From: Bradyrhizobium sp. WBAH42
GTDB taxonomy: Bacteria > Pseudomonadota > Alphaproteobacteria > Rhizobiales > Xanthobacteraceae
Length of the DNA stretch: 64,000 nt
NCBI RefSeq assembly: GCF_024585265.1
Contig: NZ_CP036533.1
Coordinates: forward strand, 7,821,001 to 7,885,000
Direction of reading: 5' to 3'
A program made the position numbers and the translations under genes. This document shows positions 9,088-17,632 of this stretch, one piece after another (position 1 is the stretch's first letter; each line of letters starts with the position of its first letter). The notes beneath the pieces are model-generated. The model saw only the letters and a program-made list of their open reading frames with translations. It did no database searches and was not told where the DNA came from.

Positions 9088-9765
9088 ATGTCCTTTACGG
9101 AAAGGCACCCCTACAACTCAGAACCCTTGCCTGCTAACGTCCGGTTGCTAATTGTCGGCACGGCGCCGCCCCCCCGGTTCTCCAATCCCCAATGCGAGGG
9201 CGTCCGAGCACATAAACTCGAGTTCAGTTTTTTCTATGGCTCTGGCCATAACAGCATGTGGCTCTGGCTAAACAAAATTGCCGCGGACCAGGGGAGGGCG
9301 CTGCCGAATGACGAAGCGAGCGCACAAGAATATGGCGAAGCGGCACGGGAATTTCTTAGACTTAATCGCCTGTGGATGAAAGACGTCTTGCAAAGCTACC
9401 GGAGGAAAACCGGCCGGGAGTGCAGTTCGGCCGACGACGACATCATCACACCTTTACCTAGCGAGTGTGTAAATTTTGCTGAGGTCTTGGTGCAGCACCC
9501 GTCAGTAGAGGCTTTGGCCTTTACGAGCCATAGAGCGTTTGAATGGTCGCTTATGGCAATGGGGCAGTCAGCTCGCCTCCGCGTCTACCGCGAACGTCTG
9601 CGCAATGATCGTACTATCGACCGGATCCAGCCGTTTGACCGGATCAAGATTGGCGATCGAGAGGCCAAATTCTTCTTGCTGCCGTCTCCTAGCGGTCGGG
9701 CGTTCTCGAATTGTGAAGCGATTAATATTTATAGGACTGTACTTTTTGGACCAGCTGATGGCTAA
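9088..9765 (+). CDS. Uracil-DNA glycosylase superfamily-like protein
   Basis: The 225-residue protein has an N-terminal strand and loop LLIVGTAPPPRFSN followed by FSFFYGSGHNSMWLWLNK, and near the C-terminus FFLLPSPSGRAF. This arrangement (GTxPP loop, aromatic FYxxxxNxxW, late PSPS loop) resembles the motif layout of the uracil-DNA glycosylase fold, in which the first loop holds the catalytic water and the last loop enters the DNA groove. The canonical Asp/His catalytic residues are not clear, so it may be a diverged member with a different substrate. The start at 9088 is chosen because GGAAG lies nine bases upstream; an ATG at 9079 would be too close. It is a single gene followed by a hairpin. 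Confidence 0.6.
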   Translation: MSFTERHPYNSEPLPANVRLLIVGTAPPPRFSNPQCEGVRAHKLEFSFFYGSGHNSMWLWLNKIAADQGRALPNDEASAQEYGEAAREFLRLNRLWMKDVLQSYRRKTGRECSSADDDIITPLPSECVNFAEVLVQHPSVEALAFTSHRAFEWSLMAMGQSARLRVYRERLRNDRTIDRIQPFDRIKIGDREAKFFLLPSPSGRAFSNCEAINIYRTVLFGPADG

Positions 9766-9808
9766 GGTCGGCTGAGCCGAATTGCTCACAACTCGGACTA
9801 GTAGACTA

Positions 9809-9840
9809 ACTGATAAGGATTGCATCGAGACCTTATCAGT
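9809..9840. repeat. GATAAG hairpin, locus C
   Basis: ACTGATAAGG (9809-9818) pairs perfectly with CCTTATCAGT (9831-9840) across a 12-nt loop, 43 bases after the stop of the UDG-like gene. It is the same arm sequence as at 5032-5065 and 14025-14058. It could serve as a terminator stem or as a mobile palindromic repeat; no T-run follows it. Confidence 0.65.
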
Positions 9841-9958
9841 CCGGTGGCGGCGAAGCGATTCCGTTGCGTGGTTTGGCTGTGATGGTGAATAATTTGTGGC
9901 TCGGAGGTTCGAGTCGCTCCGGACCTTCACGTTCTTGTGCGAAATGCCCGCCGAGGCC

Positions 9959-10569
9959 CTAGTCCCGTGCACGTCTCAGCGAGGCTTGCAGCCGCTCTCT
10001 TTGCTTCTCCCACCGATCATCCTCGGCGCGTGACCGCTTCTCAAGCGCCTCGACCTCGGCCTGGATGGCCGCTGCTTTTCTTTCGTGCTCGCGCTGGGCC
10101 TTGTCAGCGCAGCTTGCGCTTTGGCCGTCGCCCTCTCTCGCCGTTCGCGCTCCCTTTCACGGGCGACCTCTTCCCGCCGGCGCTGCGCATCGCGGCGTTT
10201 CTGCTCCTTCTCGTAGTCGGCCGCGGCCTTTCGGGATTCTCGTTCGCTGATTTTCGGAGCAGCTCGCTTCGTCGGCTTCGGCCGCTGTCTTCCGCGCCGG
10301 GCCCGGTTCTCACCGGATCCCAGGTCGGACGGGAGATCGGACTGCTCGGCGAAGCGCCCGTTCGATCCCGCCGGGCGCTTGAGCACGACGCGGGGCTTGG
10401 ACATCGTTGCGGCGACCACGTCGGGGTCGTCCGTCTCCTTGGCGACGCCCTGATGGAAGAGATTGCTGCCAGCGCCCCAGGCTTCGAGCGCCGCTTTCAT
10501 CGACGGCGCTGCGACCGCGAGATCATAGAAGCCCAGCGACGTCTGAAATGTCTTGAGCTTCCTTGCCAT
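9959..10569 (-). pseudogene. TolA-like coiled-coil protein, frameshifted near its C-terminus
   Basis: The N-terminal half (MARKLKTFQTSLGFYDLAVA...) is a small globular segment, and the rest is a highly charged Arg/Glu/Lys coiled coil (KEQKRRDAQRRREEVARERE). In the present frame the end becomes a Pro/Ser/Arg-rich tail stopping at 9976. Adding one base near 10102-10107 restores KAQREHERKAAAIQ, EALEKRSRAEDDRWEKQRE and a stop at 9959. The latter matches the usual coiled coil of this family, so a one-base deletion or sequencing error is likely. In related genomes, from memory, this gene sits beside ku. The protein is often named TolA-like, but only by composition. Confidence 0.65.
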
Positions 10570-10595
10570 GGATGTCGGCAGCCCGCGGCTTTGTC

Positions 10596-10841
10596 CTAGC
10601 GCCGGCGCGCAACCCAGGTGCCGAGTAGGAAGGCGACGAACAGCGCGGACAACGGGGCTTGCACCGTCACCTTGCGCAGCCGCTCGGCCCAGCGCAGCGC
10701 CGCCTCGTTCGAGGGCTGGCGCACCGACCTTCGGCTCCAGGCCGTCTCGGTCTGGCTGCTCGGCTGCGGTGCGCCGAGGGCATCCTGATCATCAACCAGG
10801 CCGGAGGCTTCGGTCATCGCGGAAGCTTCTTTCATGTCCAT
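10596..10841 (-). CDS. Small single-pass membrane protein (81 aa)
   Basis: The product begins MDMKEASAMTEASGLVDD and ends with a hydrophobic segment APLSALFVAFLLGTW followed by VARRR, giving one C-terminal transmembrane helix with a positively charged anchor. The preceding segment ALRWAERLRKVTV is amphipathic, as in ElaB/DUF883-type ribosome- or membrane-associated small proteins, though the match is loose. It lies 20 bases downstream of the ku gene on the same strand and is likely co-transcribed with it. No function can be assigned. Confidence 0.6.
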   Translation of the reverse strand: MDMKEASAMTEASGLVDDQDALGAPQPSSQTETAWSRRSVRQPSNEAALRWAERLRKVTVQAPLSALFVAFLLGTWVARRR

Positions 10842-10861
10842 GCGGTCCTCCTATTCCGACC

Positions 10862-11785
10862 TCAGGCTGACTTCCGCTGCGGCTTGGCCGCTGGCTTCTT
10901 CGCCGCCGTCTCCTTGAGCTTCTTGCCCTCGATCGGCATCAGCATCTCCTTCTGACCACTCGATGCCTTGCGCGCTTTTTTGGCCGGCTTTGCGATCTTC
11001 GCCGGCGCGGCCTCCCGCCCGACGCTCCGCCGCAGCGCATCCATCAGGTCGACCACGTTGGTCGTCGCGGGCCGCTCCTTCGGCGTGATGGGCTTGCCGG
11101 CGCGCTTCTGGTTGATGAGATCGATCAGCGCAGTCTCGTAGTGGTCCTCGAACTTGTCGGGCTCGAACCGACCGGCCTTCTGGTTCACGATGTGCTTCGC
11201 GAGGTCCAGCATGTCCTTGGTGACCTTCACGTCCTGGATCTCGTCGAAATACTCCTGCTCGCCGCGCACTTCGTAGGGGTAGCGGAGCAGTGTGCCGACG
11301 AGTCCTTTGTCCAGCGGCTCAAGCGCGATAATGTGCTCGCGGTTGGTCAGCACCACGCGACCGATCGCAACCTTGTCCATCTCGCGAATGGTCTCGCGGA
11401 TCACCGCAAAGGCGTCGTGCCCGACCTTGCCGTCTGGACGGATGTAGTAGGGACGGATCAGGTAGCGGGGGTCGATGTCGGACTTGTCGACGAATTCGTC
11501 GATCTCGATGGTGCGCGTCGATTCCAACGCGATCTCCTCGAGCTCCTCCTTCGTGACCTCGATGTACTGCCCCTTATCGAGTTCGTATCCCTTGACGATG
11601 TCCTCGTTCGGCACCTCGTCACCGGTGTCGGCGTCGACCTTCAGGTACTTGATGCGATGGCCCGTCTGCCGGTTGAGCTGGTTGAAGCTGATCTTCTCCG
11701 ACTCGGAGGTGGCCGGATAGAGTGCCACGGGGCACGTCACGAGCGACAAACGCAGGAAGCCTTTCCAGTTGGCGCGGGGGGCCAT
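10862..11785 (-). CDS. ku: Ku-type non-homologous end-joining protein
   Basis: The 307-residue protein begins MAPRANWKGFLRLSLVTCPV and contains the diagnostic Ku core, including NQLNRQTGHRIKYLKVDADTG, VPNEDIVKGYELDKGQYI, and the RVVLTNREHIIAL strand. Bacterial Ku homodimers encircle broken DNA ends and recruit LigD. The C-terminal tail is lysine/alanine-rich (KIAKPAKKARKASS), as in many rhizobial Ku proteins, where such tails contact DNA. No ligD gene is present in this window. Rhizobia often carry several ku copies. It diverges from the LexA-box operon at 11926, and the 140-base gap holds both promoters. Confidence 0.95.
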   Translation of the reverse strand: MAPRANWKGFLRLSLVTCPVALYPATSESEKISFNQLNRQTGHRIKYLKVDADTGDEVPNEDIVKGYELDKGQYIEVTKEELEEIALESTRTIEIDEFVDKSDIDPRYLIRPYYIRPDGKVGHDAFAVIRETIREMDKVAIGRVVLTNREHIIALEPLDKGLVGTLLRYPYEVRGEQEYFDEIQDVKVTKDMLDLAKHIVNQKAGRFEPDKFEDHYETALIDLINQKRAGKPITPKERPATTNVVDLMDALRRSVGREAAPAKIAKPAKKARKASSGQKEMLMPIEGKKLKETAAKKPAAKPQRKSA

Positions 11786-11901
11786 GTACGCAGAACTCCG
11801 GTTCGAGACGGCCTGGATTCAAGACGAACGGCAGACCATGGTTCCGACAACGGTTGCCTCGCCATAAAGCTCAAATTTTCGGTCCGGGACTCGACTCTTT
11901 T

Positions 11902-11916
11902 GTTCTTGTTATGTTC
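11902..11916 (+). promoter_or_regulatory. LexA box (GTTC-N7-GTTC)
   Basis: GTTC at 11902-11905 and GTTC at 11913-11916 are separated by exactly seven bases and end ten bases before the ATG at 11926. Alphaproteobacterial LexA binds this direct repeat. The downstream operon ends in an SRAP gene, a known DNA-damage-associated family, which supports SOS control. Confidence 0.7.
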
Positions 11917-11925
11917 TAATCGGAC

Positions 11926-12324
11926 ATGACCGATCGACCCGCGAGCTGGCGTATGCCGACCCCAAAGCAAATGGAAAAGATGGCAGCTCTCGTCCGCAAA
12001 ACCATGCCTCGGGAGCAAGGATTGGCTCCGGACGACGATCTGCCACAGGAATACTGGGAAGCGCTTCTCGCCGACCCCCGGGCCGAGGCCAAGCCGACGA
12101 CCCCATCCGGAGGGACGCTGCGGCTAAGCCAAATTCCTCAACATTTGCTGAGGGTGGGCTGCCGCCGCTGCGCCAGGGTCGTCGAGATCCAGAAGGCAGA
12201 TGCCGCTCGCCTCTACGGTCCTGACGCGCTCTGGAAGAAGGTCGGACAGCGGCTGTTGGCTAATACCTGCACCCAGCGCACCGGTCGCCATGAGGAAGAC
12301 GGCTGCTGGCCTGCGTTTGAGTAA
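11926..12324 (+). CDS. Zinc-ribbon-like hypothetical protein, SOS operon gene 1
   Basis: The 132-residue protein has an N-terminal region with the stretch MPREQGLAPDDDLPQEYWE and a C-terminal half with paired cysteines (VGCRRCARVVEI and NTCTQRTGRHEEDGCWPAF) that could bind zinc. From memory, similar genes are found beside SRAP genes in Bradyrhizobium. It is the first gene after the LexA box at 11902-11916. The next gene starts about 30 bases later. A role in DNA damage handling is inferred only from this context; no enzymatic motif is visible. Confidence 0.65.
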   Translation: MTDRPASWRMPTPKQMEKMAALVRKTMPREQGLAPDDDLPQEYWEALLADPRAEAKPTTPSGGTLRLSQIPQHLLRVGCRRCARVVEIQKADAARLYGPDALWKKVGQRLLANTCTQRTGRHEEDGCWPAFE

Positions 12325-12355
12325 GTCGCCGACGCTGCGCGAACTGGATGCTGCC

Positions 12356-12805
12356 ATGGCACCGAAGCATCACCCGACGCCCCTCTCCGGAGGAGACCGC
12401 AAGGCACTCAGCAAGGAGCTTGGCCGGGCACGCGCGATGACGAGGATCCTCGCAGGACAGGCAGCTGAAGCCCGGGCCAAAGGCGAAGCTTTCATCCGCC
12501 AGGCTGACAAGTTGCTCTGCGAGTCCTGGAACGAACGCATGTGGGCAGATGGCGGGCCCATTGATCCATCACCGACGGTCGACCAAGCCATCAACGGTGG
12601 CTTCGCCTCGCTCGCGATCGAATGCTCGCGCTGCAAGACAAAACAGAACGTTGACTTGGCGGCGCTGCGTCATCCGCCGACCACATTTGTCCACGACTTG
12701 GCCAGCCGGCTCCGCTGCAGCAAATGTGCTAAGGCCGGCCGTCGCCCCTCTGCCACGCTGCTGCAACTGATGTCGCGGCCCCGCCTGGCCGCTCCGGAGA
12801 CTTGA
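12356..12805 (+). CDS. Zinc-ribbon hypothetical protein, SOS operon gene 2
   Basis: The 149-residue product starts [21 protein letters not shown] helical basic N-terminal part ([20 protein letters not shown]) is followed by a four-cysteine zinc ribbon, [13 protein letters not shown] and [13 protein letters not shown]. An in-frame ATG at 12290 would overlap the upstream gene by 35 nt; neither start has a strong ribosome binding site. The stop (12803-12805) precedes the SRAP start by two bases, so the two are tightly coupled. The function is unknown. The ribbon suggests nucleic-acid binding, and the position suggests an accessory to SRAP. Confidence 0.65.
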   Translation: MAPKHHPTPLSGGDRKALSKELGRARAMTRILAGQAAEARAKGEAFIRQADKLLCESWNERMWADGGPIDPSPTVDQAINGGFASLAIECSRCKTKQNVDLAALRHPPTTFVHDLASRLRCSKCAKAGRRPSATLLQLMSRPRLAAPET

Positions 12806-12807
12806 TC

Positions 12808-13536
12808 GTGTGCAATCTCTACTCCATGACAAAAAACGTCGAAGCGATCCGCCGCCTGTTCGGCGCGCTGAACAGCCAGGTCGGCAACCTGCCGTCCATG
12901 CCCGGCATCTTTCCCGATTATCCGGCGCCGATTGTCCGAAATGCAGCCGAGGGGCGGGAAGTCGTCATGGCGCGGTGGGGCATGCCGTCGTCCGCCAAGG
13001 CGCTCATGGACGCGACTAAGAAGCGAGCAGAGAAACTAGAGGCGAAGGGCAAGCCCGTCGACTTCAAGGAGCTACTCCGAATGGAGCCGGATGGCGGAAC
13101 GACCAACATCCGCAACGTGAACAGCGCACATTGGAAGCGGTGGCTTGGTCCGGAGAACCGCTGCTTGGTGCCGTTCACCTCGTTCAGCGAGTACGACACC
13201 ATTGACGGCAAGAAGGTGCCGGTCTGGTTCGCCGCGGACGAGAGCCGGCCGCTGCTTGCGTTCGGCGGCTTGTGGACGAACTGGACATCGGTTCGAAAGG
13301 CCAAGGAGGGCGAGGTCACGACCGACGTGTTCGGATTCCTCACTACCGAGCCCAACGCTGAAGTCGGCCGCGTCCACCCGAAGGCGATGCCGGTGATCCT
13401 GACGATGCCCGAGGAGTACGACGCCTGGATGCGCGCCCCTTGGGACGAGGCTAAGGCGCTACAGCGGCCGCTGCCCGATGGAGCCCTGACGATCGTCGCC
13501 AAGGGCGAGAAGGAAGATCCAGCGTCCGCCTCCTGA
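12808..13536 (+). CDS. SOS response-associated peptidase (SRAP, YedK/HMCES family)
   Basis: The start is fixed at GTG 12808 because SRAP proteins need Cys at position 2, and this start gives [14 protein letters not shown] two codons earlier would block it. Other conserved residues are visible: the Asn region [10 protein letters not shown], the Glu in FTSFSEYD, and the His in [14 protein letters not shown] proteins form a thiazolidine crosslink with abasic sites in single-stranded DNA and protect them during replication. The length of 242 is slightly longer than E. coli YedK. It is the last of three genes behind a LexA box, consistent with damage induction. Confidence 0.93.
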   Translation: MCNLYSMTKNVEAIRRLFGALNSQVGNLPSMPGIFPDYPAPIVRNAAEGREVVMARWGMPSSAKALMDATKKRAEKLEAKGKPVDFKELLRMEPDGGTTNIRNVNSAHWKRWLGPENRCLVPFTSFSEYDTIDGKKVPVWFAADESRPLLAFGGLWTNWTSVRKAKEGEVTTDVFGFLTTEPNAEVGRVHPKAMPVILTMPEEYDAWMRAPWDEAKALQRPLPDGALTIVAKGEKEDPASAS

Positions 13537-13701
13537 GCGCAAGCCATAGCAAGCTGCTGGCGCGTTGGAATTCGCGGCTGTGCATATGCCGGCGGAACAC
13601 GTGGACAAGCGGCAGCTCTAGCGATTTCGAATCCCTGCTCTGTGCTAGTCGCTCGGAACGAAGCGGGCGCCGCAAGGATTCGTTCCGCGGGAACGATCTC
13701 G

Positions 13702-13974
13702 ATGCTGATGACGAAATGGAGAAGACCGGCGATCCGGACGCTGCGCGGCTGGGCGACCTCGGTGCTGCAGGAAGTCGGCGCCATCCGCGAATGCGAGGAA
13801 CACGGCTGGATGCAGGATCGAGCTGACCCGCACGCCCGCGATCGCGCCTATGATATCGCTCGTCGGGATCCGCCGGCGGGCGTGTCTCCCGACGAAGCCA
13901 CAGGTGCGATCACAGAACTCTTGGATACCGTCGGCGACGCTTGCCCCGAGTGTCCGCCCGAGGACTTGGTCTAA
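13702..13974 (+). CDS. Hypothetical protein (90 aa)
   Basis: The protein starts MLMTKWRRPAIRTLRGW, with GGGAA eight bases upstream of ATG 13702. It contains GAIRECEEHGWMQDRADPHA and ends DACPECPPEDLV. The sequence is hydrophilic and helical with a C-terminal Cys pair. From memory it resembles a small conserved Bradyrhizobium family of unknown function. It follows the SRAP operon after 165 bases and could be separately transcribed. It is followed by a GATAAG-type hairpin. Confidence 0.6.
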   Translation: MLMTKWRRPAIRTLRGWATSVLQEVGAIRECEEHGWMQDRADPHARDRAYDIARRDPPAGVSPDEATGAITELLDTVGDACPECPPEDLV

Positions 13975-14024
13975 GCTGCGACGGCCGGACGGCGAATGTC
14001 GTGGCGGCGATGGAATTAGTTGTG

Positions 14025-14058
14025 GACTGATAGGGAAATTACACAAACCTTATCAGTC
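14025..14058. repeat. GATAAG hairpin, locus D
   Basis: GACTGATAGG (14025-14034) faces CCTTATCAGTC (14048-14058). The left arm lacks one A of the family consensus GACTGATAAGG. It lies between the plus-strand hypothetical gene and the 3' end of the minus-strand ligase gene, a position suited to a bidirectional terminator or a palindromic repeat. Confidence 0.55.
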
Positions 14059-14161
14059 TAGCCGGCAACGGTTGCGACCACGCCACTACACCCCGCGACC
14101 ATCGCGCCTGGTTTGGTCGCCTTGTGCGACCCCAATGCGCCTTTCCGGCTTCGCGGTCTTA

Positions 14162-15745
14162 TCAATCTATTAGGCCGCTCTCTCGCAACCGCTCGATGCA
14201 GGCCCGCTCGATCGGCTTCTCGGAGATCGTTTTCGGGATCGCGTCGAGGACCTGAATAATCTCGGGTATGTCCCGCTTCTGCAATGCCTTGCTGCAATAT
14301 GCGCGGAGCGCGGTCCTGTTGAAATCAGCTGTGCGCGGGACCACGGCTGCAACCAGGGTCTTTTCTCCCGCCACGTTCTGTGACGTCGCGACGCCGTAAA
14401 CGAAGACGTCGGAGACCAGGCCCGACTTGATCAGAGCTGCCTCTACAAGCGTTGTGTTGATAAAGTCGCCATTGCGCCGAACGCCACCACCGATCCGATA
14501 GTGAAAGAAGAACCAGCCGTCTTCATCTGTGTGCACAACGTCGCCGGTGCGGAACCAGCCATCGACAACCTTTGCCTCGCTCGCCTCCGGATTTCTGAAG
14601 TATGTGGTCTTGATGTGCACACCATCCTTGCGCCGGAAGCGCAGCTCTCCGGGCCGCATCGCTGGGCAGCGCCGTCCGTCGTCGTCGAATACGGCTGCTT
14701 CGAGCTCTGGGGGTGGCTTGCCCAGGCTTCCGATCGGTCCGAATCCTGGCGGGTTGGTGAGGGCGCCGCCGCCTTCGGTCGAGCCGTAGATCTCGCAGAT
14801 CCGCACGCCATAGCGGCGCTCATACTCTGTCCAGAGGTCGGGCGGCATGCCGGCGCTGATGATAAGCCGGACCGGGTTCCTCGCATCGTCGGGCGCTTCC
14901 GGGATGCTGTAGATCTCAGGAATCATGCCGCCGAGAATGTTGAACATGGTGCAGCCGAATGTCCGGCAGATCGGCCACAGATGCCGCTTGCTGAACTTGC
15001 GGCTGATGACAACCGGCAAGCCTGCCGTCAGGCCGATGCGAAGCGTGCCCTGGGCGTTGATGTGCGTCAGCGAAAGGCCTGTGTAGAGCACATCATCGGC
15101 ATTGAGCTCGATGCCGTGCATGCCGCGGGCGCGGCTCATATAGGCGCCATGGGATATCACGACGGCTTTGGGGTTGCCCGTCGTGCCCGACGTGAACATC
15201 AGCATCATGGGATCGGCCGGTGAAACGCCGACGCGGTTGCTGGATCCGTCTTCCGTCAAGACGTCCCCGTAAGCCAGGTTCATCCGCGCGATCGAGGCAG
15301 GCCAAGCGCTTTGGTCGGTAAGAATCACGGCCCAGGAGAGGTCGTTGCCTCCGAGGTCGGCAATGGCGGCTGCACATTCGGCTGAGCAGATCACGCCGCG
15401 GCACTCGGCATGCGACAGCATGAAGCTCAGCTTCTCGCCGATTGTTCGGGGATCGATCGGCACGAAGACCGCGCCCAGCATTGCGGCGGCCAGCATGGCC
15501 TCGACGAATTCCGGGTGGTTGGCCATCATCAGCGCGAACGTGTCGCCGCGCCGAAGGCCGAGCGCCGCGAGACGCCGCGCGAGCGCAGCGCCGTTTCTTT
15601 CCAACTGGGCGTAGAAGCGCTCCTCCGTTCGATAAGTGCCGTCAGCCGCCACGTCCACGAATGTCAGGGCCGTCTTGTCTGGCGTCCCCAAAGCTTGGGC
15701 GGCAACGAGGTCGGCGACAGTATCGAACGGAGGAGCGGTTTCCAT
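14162..15745 (-). CDS. AMP-dependent acyl-CoA synthetase/ligase
   Basis: This 527-residue ANL-superfamily enzyme has the phosphate loop LMFTSGTTGNPKAVV, the A5 motif EIYGSTEGGG, the A7 motif GWFRTGDVV and a C-terminal catalytic lysine in KTISEKPIERA. It should activate a carboxylic acid to the acyl-adenylate and then the CoA thioester. The ATG at 15745 gives METAPPFDTVADLVAAQ. It is the last gene of a minus-strand operon behind an ABC-type binding protein and a VOC protein (only 5 bases separate VOC and ligase). This suggests uptake, then activation, of a small organic or aromatic acid; the substrate is not predictable. Confidence 0.9.
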   Translation of the reverse strand: METAPPFDTVADLVAAQALGTPDKTALTFVDVAADGTYRTEERFYAQLERNGAALARRLAALGLRRGDTFALMMANHPEFVEAMLAAAMLGAVFVPIDPRTIGEKLSFMLSHAECRGVICSAECAAAIADLGGNDLSWAVILTDQSAWPASIARMNLAYGDVLTEDGSSNRVGVSPADPMMLMFTSGTTGNPKAVVISHGAYMSRARGMHGIELNADDVLYTGLSLTHINAQGTLRIGLTAGLPVVISRKFSKRHLWPICRTFGCTMFNILGGMIPEIYSIPEAPDDARNPVRLIISAGMPPDLWTEYERRYGVRICEIYGSTEGGGALTNPPGFGPIGSLGKPPPELEAAVFDDDGRRCPAMRPGELRFRRKDGVHIKTTYFRNPEASEAKVVDGWFRTGDVVHTDEDGWFFFHYRIGGGVRRNGDFINTTLVEAALIKSGLVSDVFVYGVATSQNVAGEKTLVAAVVPRTADFNRTALRAYCSKALQKRDIPEIIQVLDAIPKTISEKPIERACIERLRESGLID

Positions 15746-15750
15746 GGGCC

Positions 15751-16203
15751 TCAACCCCCGAAGCCATAGTAGCTGCGGACCACCGGCTCGCGCAGCTTGC
15801 CCGGCTCGAAGATTTCGATGACGACGCCGTCGGGCGCGCCGAGCATGAAATAGCCGCCACCTCCGCCCAGGCGGCGAATGGGATTGGGAATATGCAGGCC
15901 TGCGGCCTTCATGCGGTCGTAGAGCTCGTCGATCCCGACCACCTGCATGCCGAGATGATGAACAGCATTCTTGCCTTCGCCGCGCGGGAGCTGGTCGTAG
16001 AGGTGCAGCGCACCGATGCCGACCTTGATAAAGACGTTGCGCGCTCCGGCGACGTCGCCATCCCACATCACCTCGGCATCGAACCATTTCTTGTAGAAGT
16101 CGATGGTGGCGTCGACGTTGGAGGCAAACAGATGCACGTGCTGGAGGTGGTAACGCTGCTTGGTGCCGTAAGGATATTGCCACTCGCTCTCGGGTGTCGT
16201 CAT
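15751..16203 (-). CDS. VOC superfamily (glyoxalase/dioxygenase-fold) protein
   Basis: The 150-residue protein is one vicinal-oxygen-chelate unit pair. The first module begins LQHVHLFASNVDATIDFYKK and the second includes HHLGMQVVGIDELYDRM and ends in APDGVVIEIFEP. His in LQHVHL, His in AVHHLGM and the final Glu of IEIFEP are the expected metal ligands. VOC members include extradiol dioxygenases, epimerases and glyoxalases, and the reaction cannot be told here. It lies between the binding-protein and ligase genes on the same strand, so it probably acts on the imported acid or its CoA ester. Confidence 0.85.
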   Translation of the reverse strand: MTTPESEWQYPYGTKQRYHLQHVHLFASNVDATIDFYKKWFDAEVMWDGDVAGARNVFIKVGIGALHLYDQLPRGEGKNAVHHLGMQVVGIDELYDRMKAAGLHIPNPIRRLGGGGGYFMLGAPDGVVIEIFEPGKLREPVVRSYYGFGG

Positions 16204-16243
16204 TGTCGTCCTCGGATGTTGAAGTCGGATGATGGATGTAATG

Positions 16244-17455
16244 TCAGCGCTTCACGAGCGGGCAGGTGCTCTCGGTCAGCGGAATGGTGACGTCCTGGGC
16301 CGGGATCGTGCGGAGAATCTTGTAGAGATCCCACTCGCCCCTGGATTCCTTGGGGGCCTTGACCTCGGCGAGATACATGTCGCGAACGACACGGCCGTCC
16401 TCGCGAATCATGGCGCCGTGTGTGAAGGCGCTCTCGATCGGCTTTGCACGCATCTTCGCGATCACGCTGTTTGCGTAGTCCGAGCCGGTTGCCTCGATGG
16501 CCTGCAGATAGTGACGCACGGCCTCATAGACGCCGATCTGCATGAAGGTCGGCCGCTGCCCTTTGCGGCGTGCCGCGAACTTCTCCGACCAGGCACGGGT
16601 TTGTTCGTTGAGATCCCAATAGAAGGGAGTCGTGAGGAATGTGCCTTGCGTTGCCGGAAGGCCGAGCGAGTGGACGTCGGTGAGCAGAAGGAGCATCGCG
16701 GCCATCTTCTGTCCGCCCGCCGTCAGGCCGAACTCTTCGGCCTGCTTGATGGTTGCGACCGTATCCCCGGCGGCGTTCGCGAGTCCGACGATGTTGGCCT
16801 TGGAAGCCTGCGCCTGCAGAAGGAAAGACGCGAAATCGGTGATCCCTTGCGGGTGCGCCGAGGCTCCAAGCACCTTGCCGCCGTTGGCCTGAACGACGGC
16901 GCTGGCATCCTTCTGAAGCTGATGACCGAAAGCGTAGTCCGCAGTTACGAAGTACCAGGTCTTGCCGCCACCCTCGACCACGGTCTTGGCCGTTCCACGG
17001 GCAAGAGCGTAAGTGTCGAAGGTCCAGGCCACGCTGGTCGGGGAGCAGAACTGGTTGGTAAGCGCCGTCGTCCCGGGCGAGGAGAACAGCATGACGCGGG
17101 ACCGGGACCGGGCGACCTCCTGAACCGCGAGTGCGACGGCCGAGTTCGGAACGTCGGCGATGGCATCCACGCCCTCCTGCTCGAACCATTTGCGCGCAAT
17201 GCTGGCGCCAACGTCTGGCTTGAGCTGATGGTCCGCGAAGACGATCTGGACCGGCTTGCCGGCGACGCGGTTGCCGAACTCCTCCGCAGCCAGTTGTGCG
17301 GCGACGACCGAGCCTTCGCCTGTGGCATCGGAGACGATGCCCGACATGTCGGTCAGCACGCCGATCCTCACCACGTCGCCGGAGATCTGCGAGCGAACTG
17401 GGGCGCTTGCCCCGGTTGCCAGTCCCGCGACGAGCAGTCCGAATAGCAGCCTCAT
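16244..17455 (-). CDS. ABC transporter substrate-binding protein, branched-chain amino acid (LivJ) type
   Basis: The protein has a signal peptide MRLLFGLLVAGLATGASA and then the mature start GDVVRIGVLTDMSGIVSD, typical of the type I periplasmic receptors used by HAAT importers. The conserved body includes AQLAAEEFGNR, VDAIADVPNSAVALA and TWYFVTADYAFG. The ATG at 17455 is chosen over 17470 because GGGGGAATG supplies a ribosome site upstream and it gives a clean signal sequence. In rhizobia such proteins bind aromatic and dicarboxylic acids as often as amino acids. No permease or ATPase gene accompanies it, so it must share a transporter. A LysR-type palindrome lies about 90 bases upstream. Confidence 0.9.
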   Translation of the reverse strand: MRLLFGLLVAGLATGASAPVRSQISGDVVRIGVLTDMSGIVSDATGEGSVVAAQLAAEEFGNRVAGKPVQIVFADHQLKPDVGASIARKWFEQEGVDAIADVPNSAVALAVQEVARSRSRVMLFSSPGTTALTNQFCSPTSVAWTFDTYALARGTAKTVVEGGGKTWYFVTADYAFGHQLQKDASAVVQANGGKVLGASAHPQGITDFASFLLQAQASKANIVGLANAAGDTVATIKQAEEFGLTAGGQKMAAMLLLLTDVHSLGLPATQGTFLTTPFYWDLNEQTRAWSEKFAARRKGQRPTFMQIGVYEAVRHYLQAIEATGSDYANSVIAKMRAKPIESAFTHGAMIREDGRVVRDMYLAEVKAPKESRGEWDLYKILRTIPAQDVTIPLTESTCPLVKR

Positions 17456-17520
17456 CCAGCATTCCCCCATGATCAGGACGTGATGACGGGGTCTGTGTCA
17501 GAGCCGGTTCGGCCTTGCAA

Positions 17521-17614
17521 ACGAGGTTTTTTCGGTGCCCCTTGAGTGCAACTCAACAGTCAGTCAGGTTCACCCCTTGCGCACAGGCTTCCTGTTGCTG
17601 CCTTCTTGCTGTCC
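17521..17614. repeat. Diverged copy of the LysR gene 3' end (pairs with 19625-19718)
   Basis: About 94 bases align without gaps, at roughly 70 percent by eye, with 19625-19718. Read on the minus strand, this copy encodes NRKPVRKG followed by a stop, matching the NRKPVRKGVLIGR tail of the LysR protein. The two copies are direct repeats flanking the chemoreceptor gene, which suggests duplication or insertion. Each copy contains a TTGAG-N5-CTCAA palindrome. Confidence 0.55.
17542..17556 (-). promoter_or_regulatory. Putative LysR operator (TTGAG-N5-CTCAA) upstream of the binding-protein operon
   Basis: TTGAG (17542-17546) and CTCAA (17552-17556) are perfect 5-bp arms with a 5-bp centre. It is the same motif as in the LysR/acyl-CoA dehydrogenase intergenic region at 20627-20641, placed about 90 bases upstream of the binding-protein start. 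A T-N11-A LysR core fits inside it. Confidence 0.5.
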
Positions 17615-17632
17615 AGCAATAGCATGCGCCCG

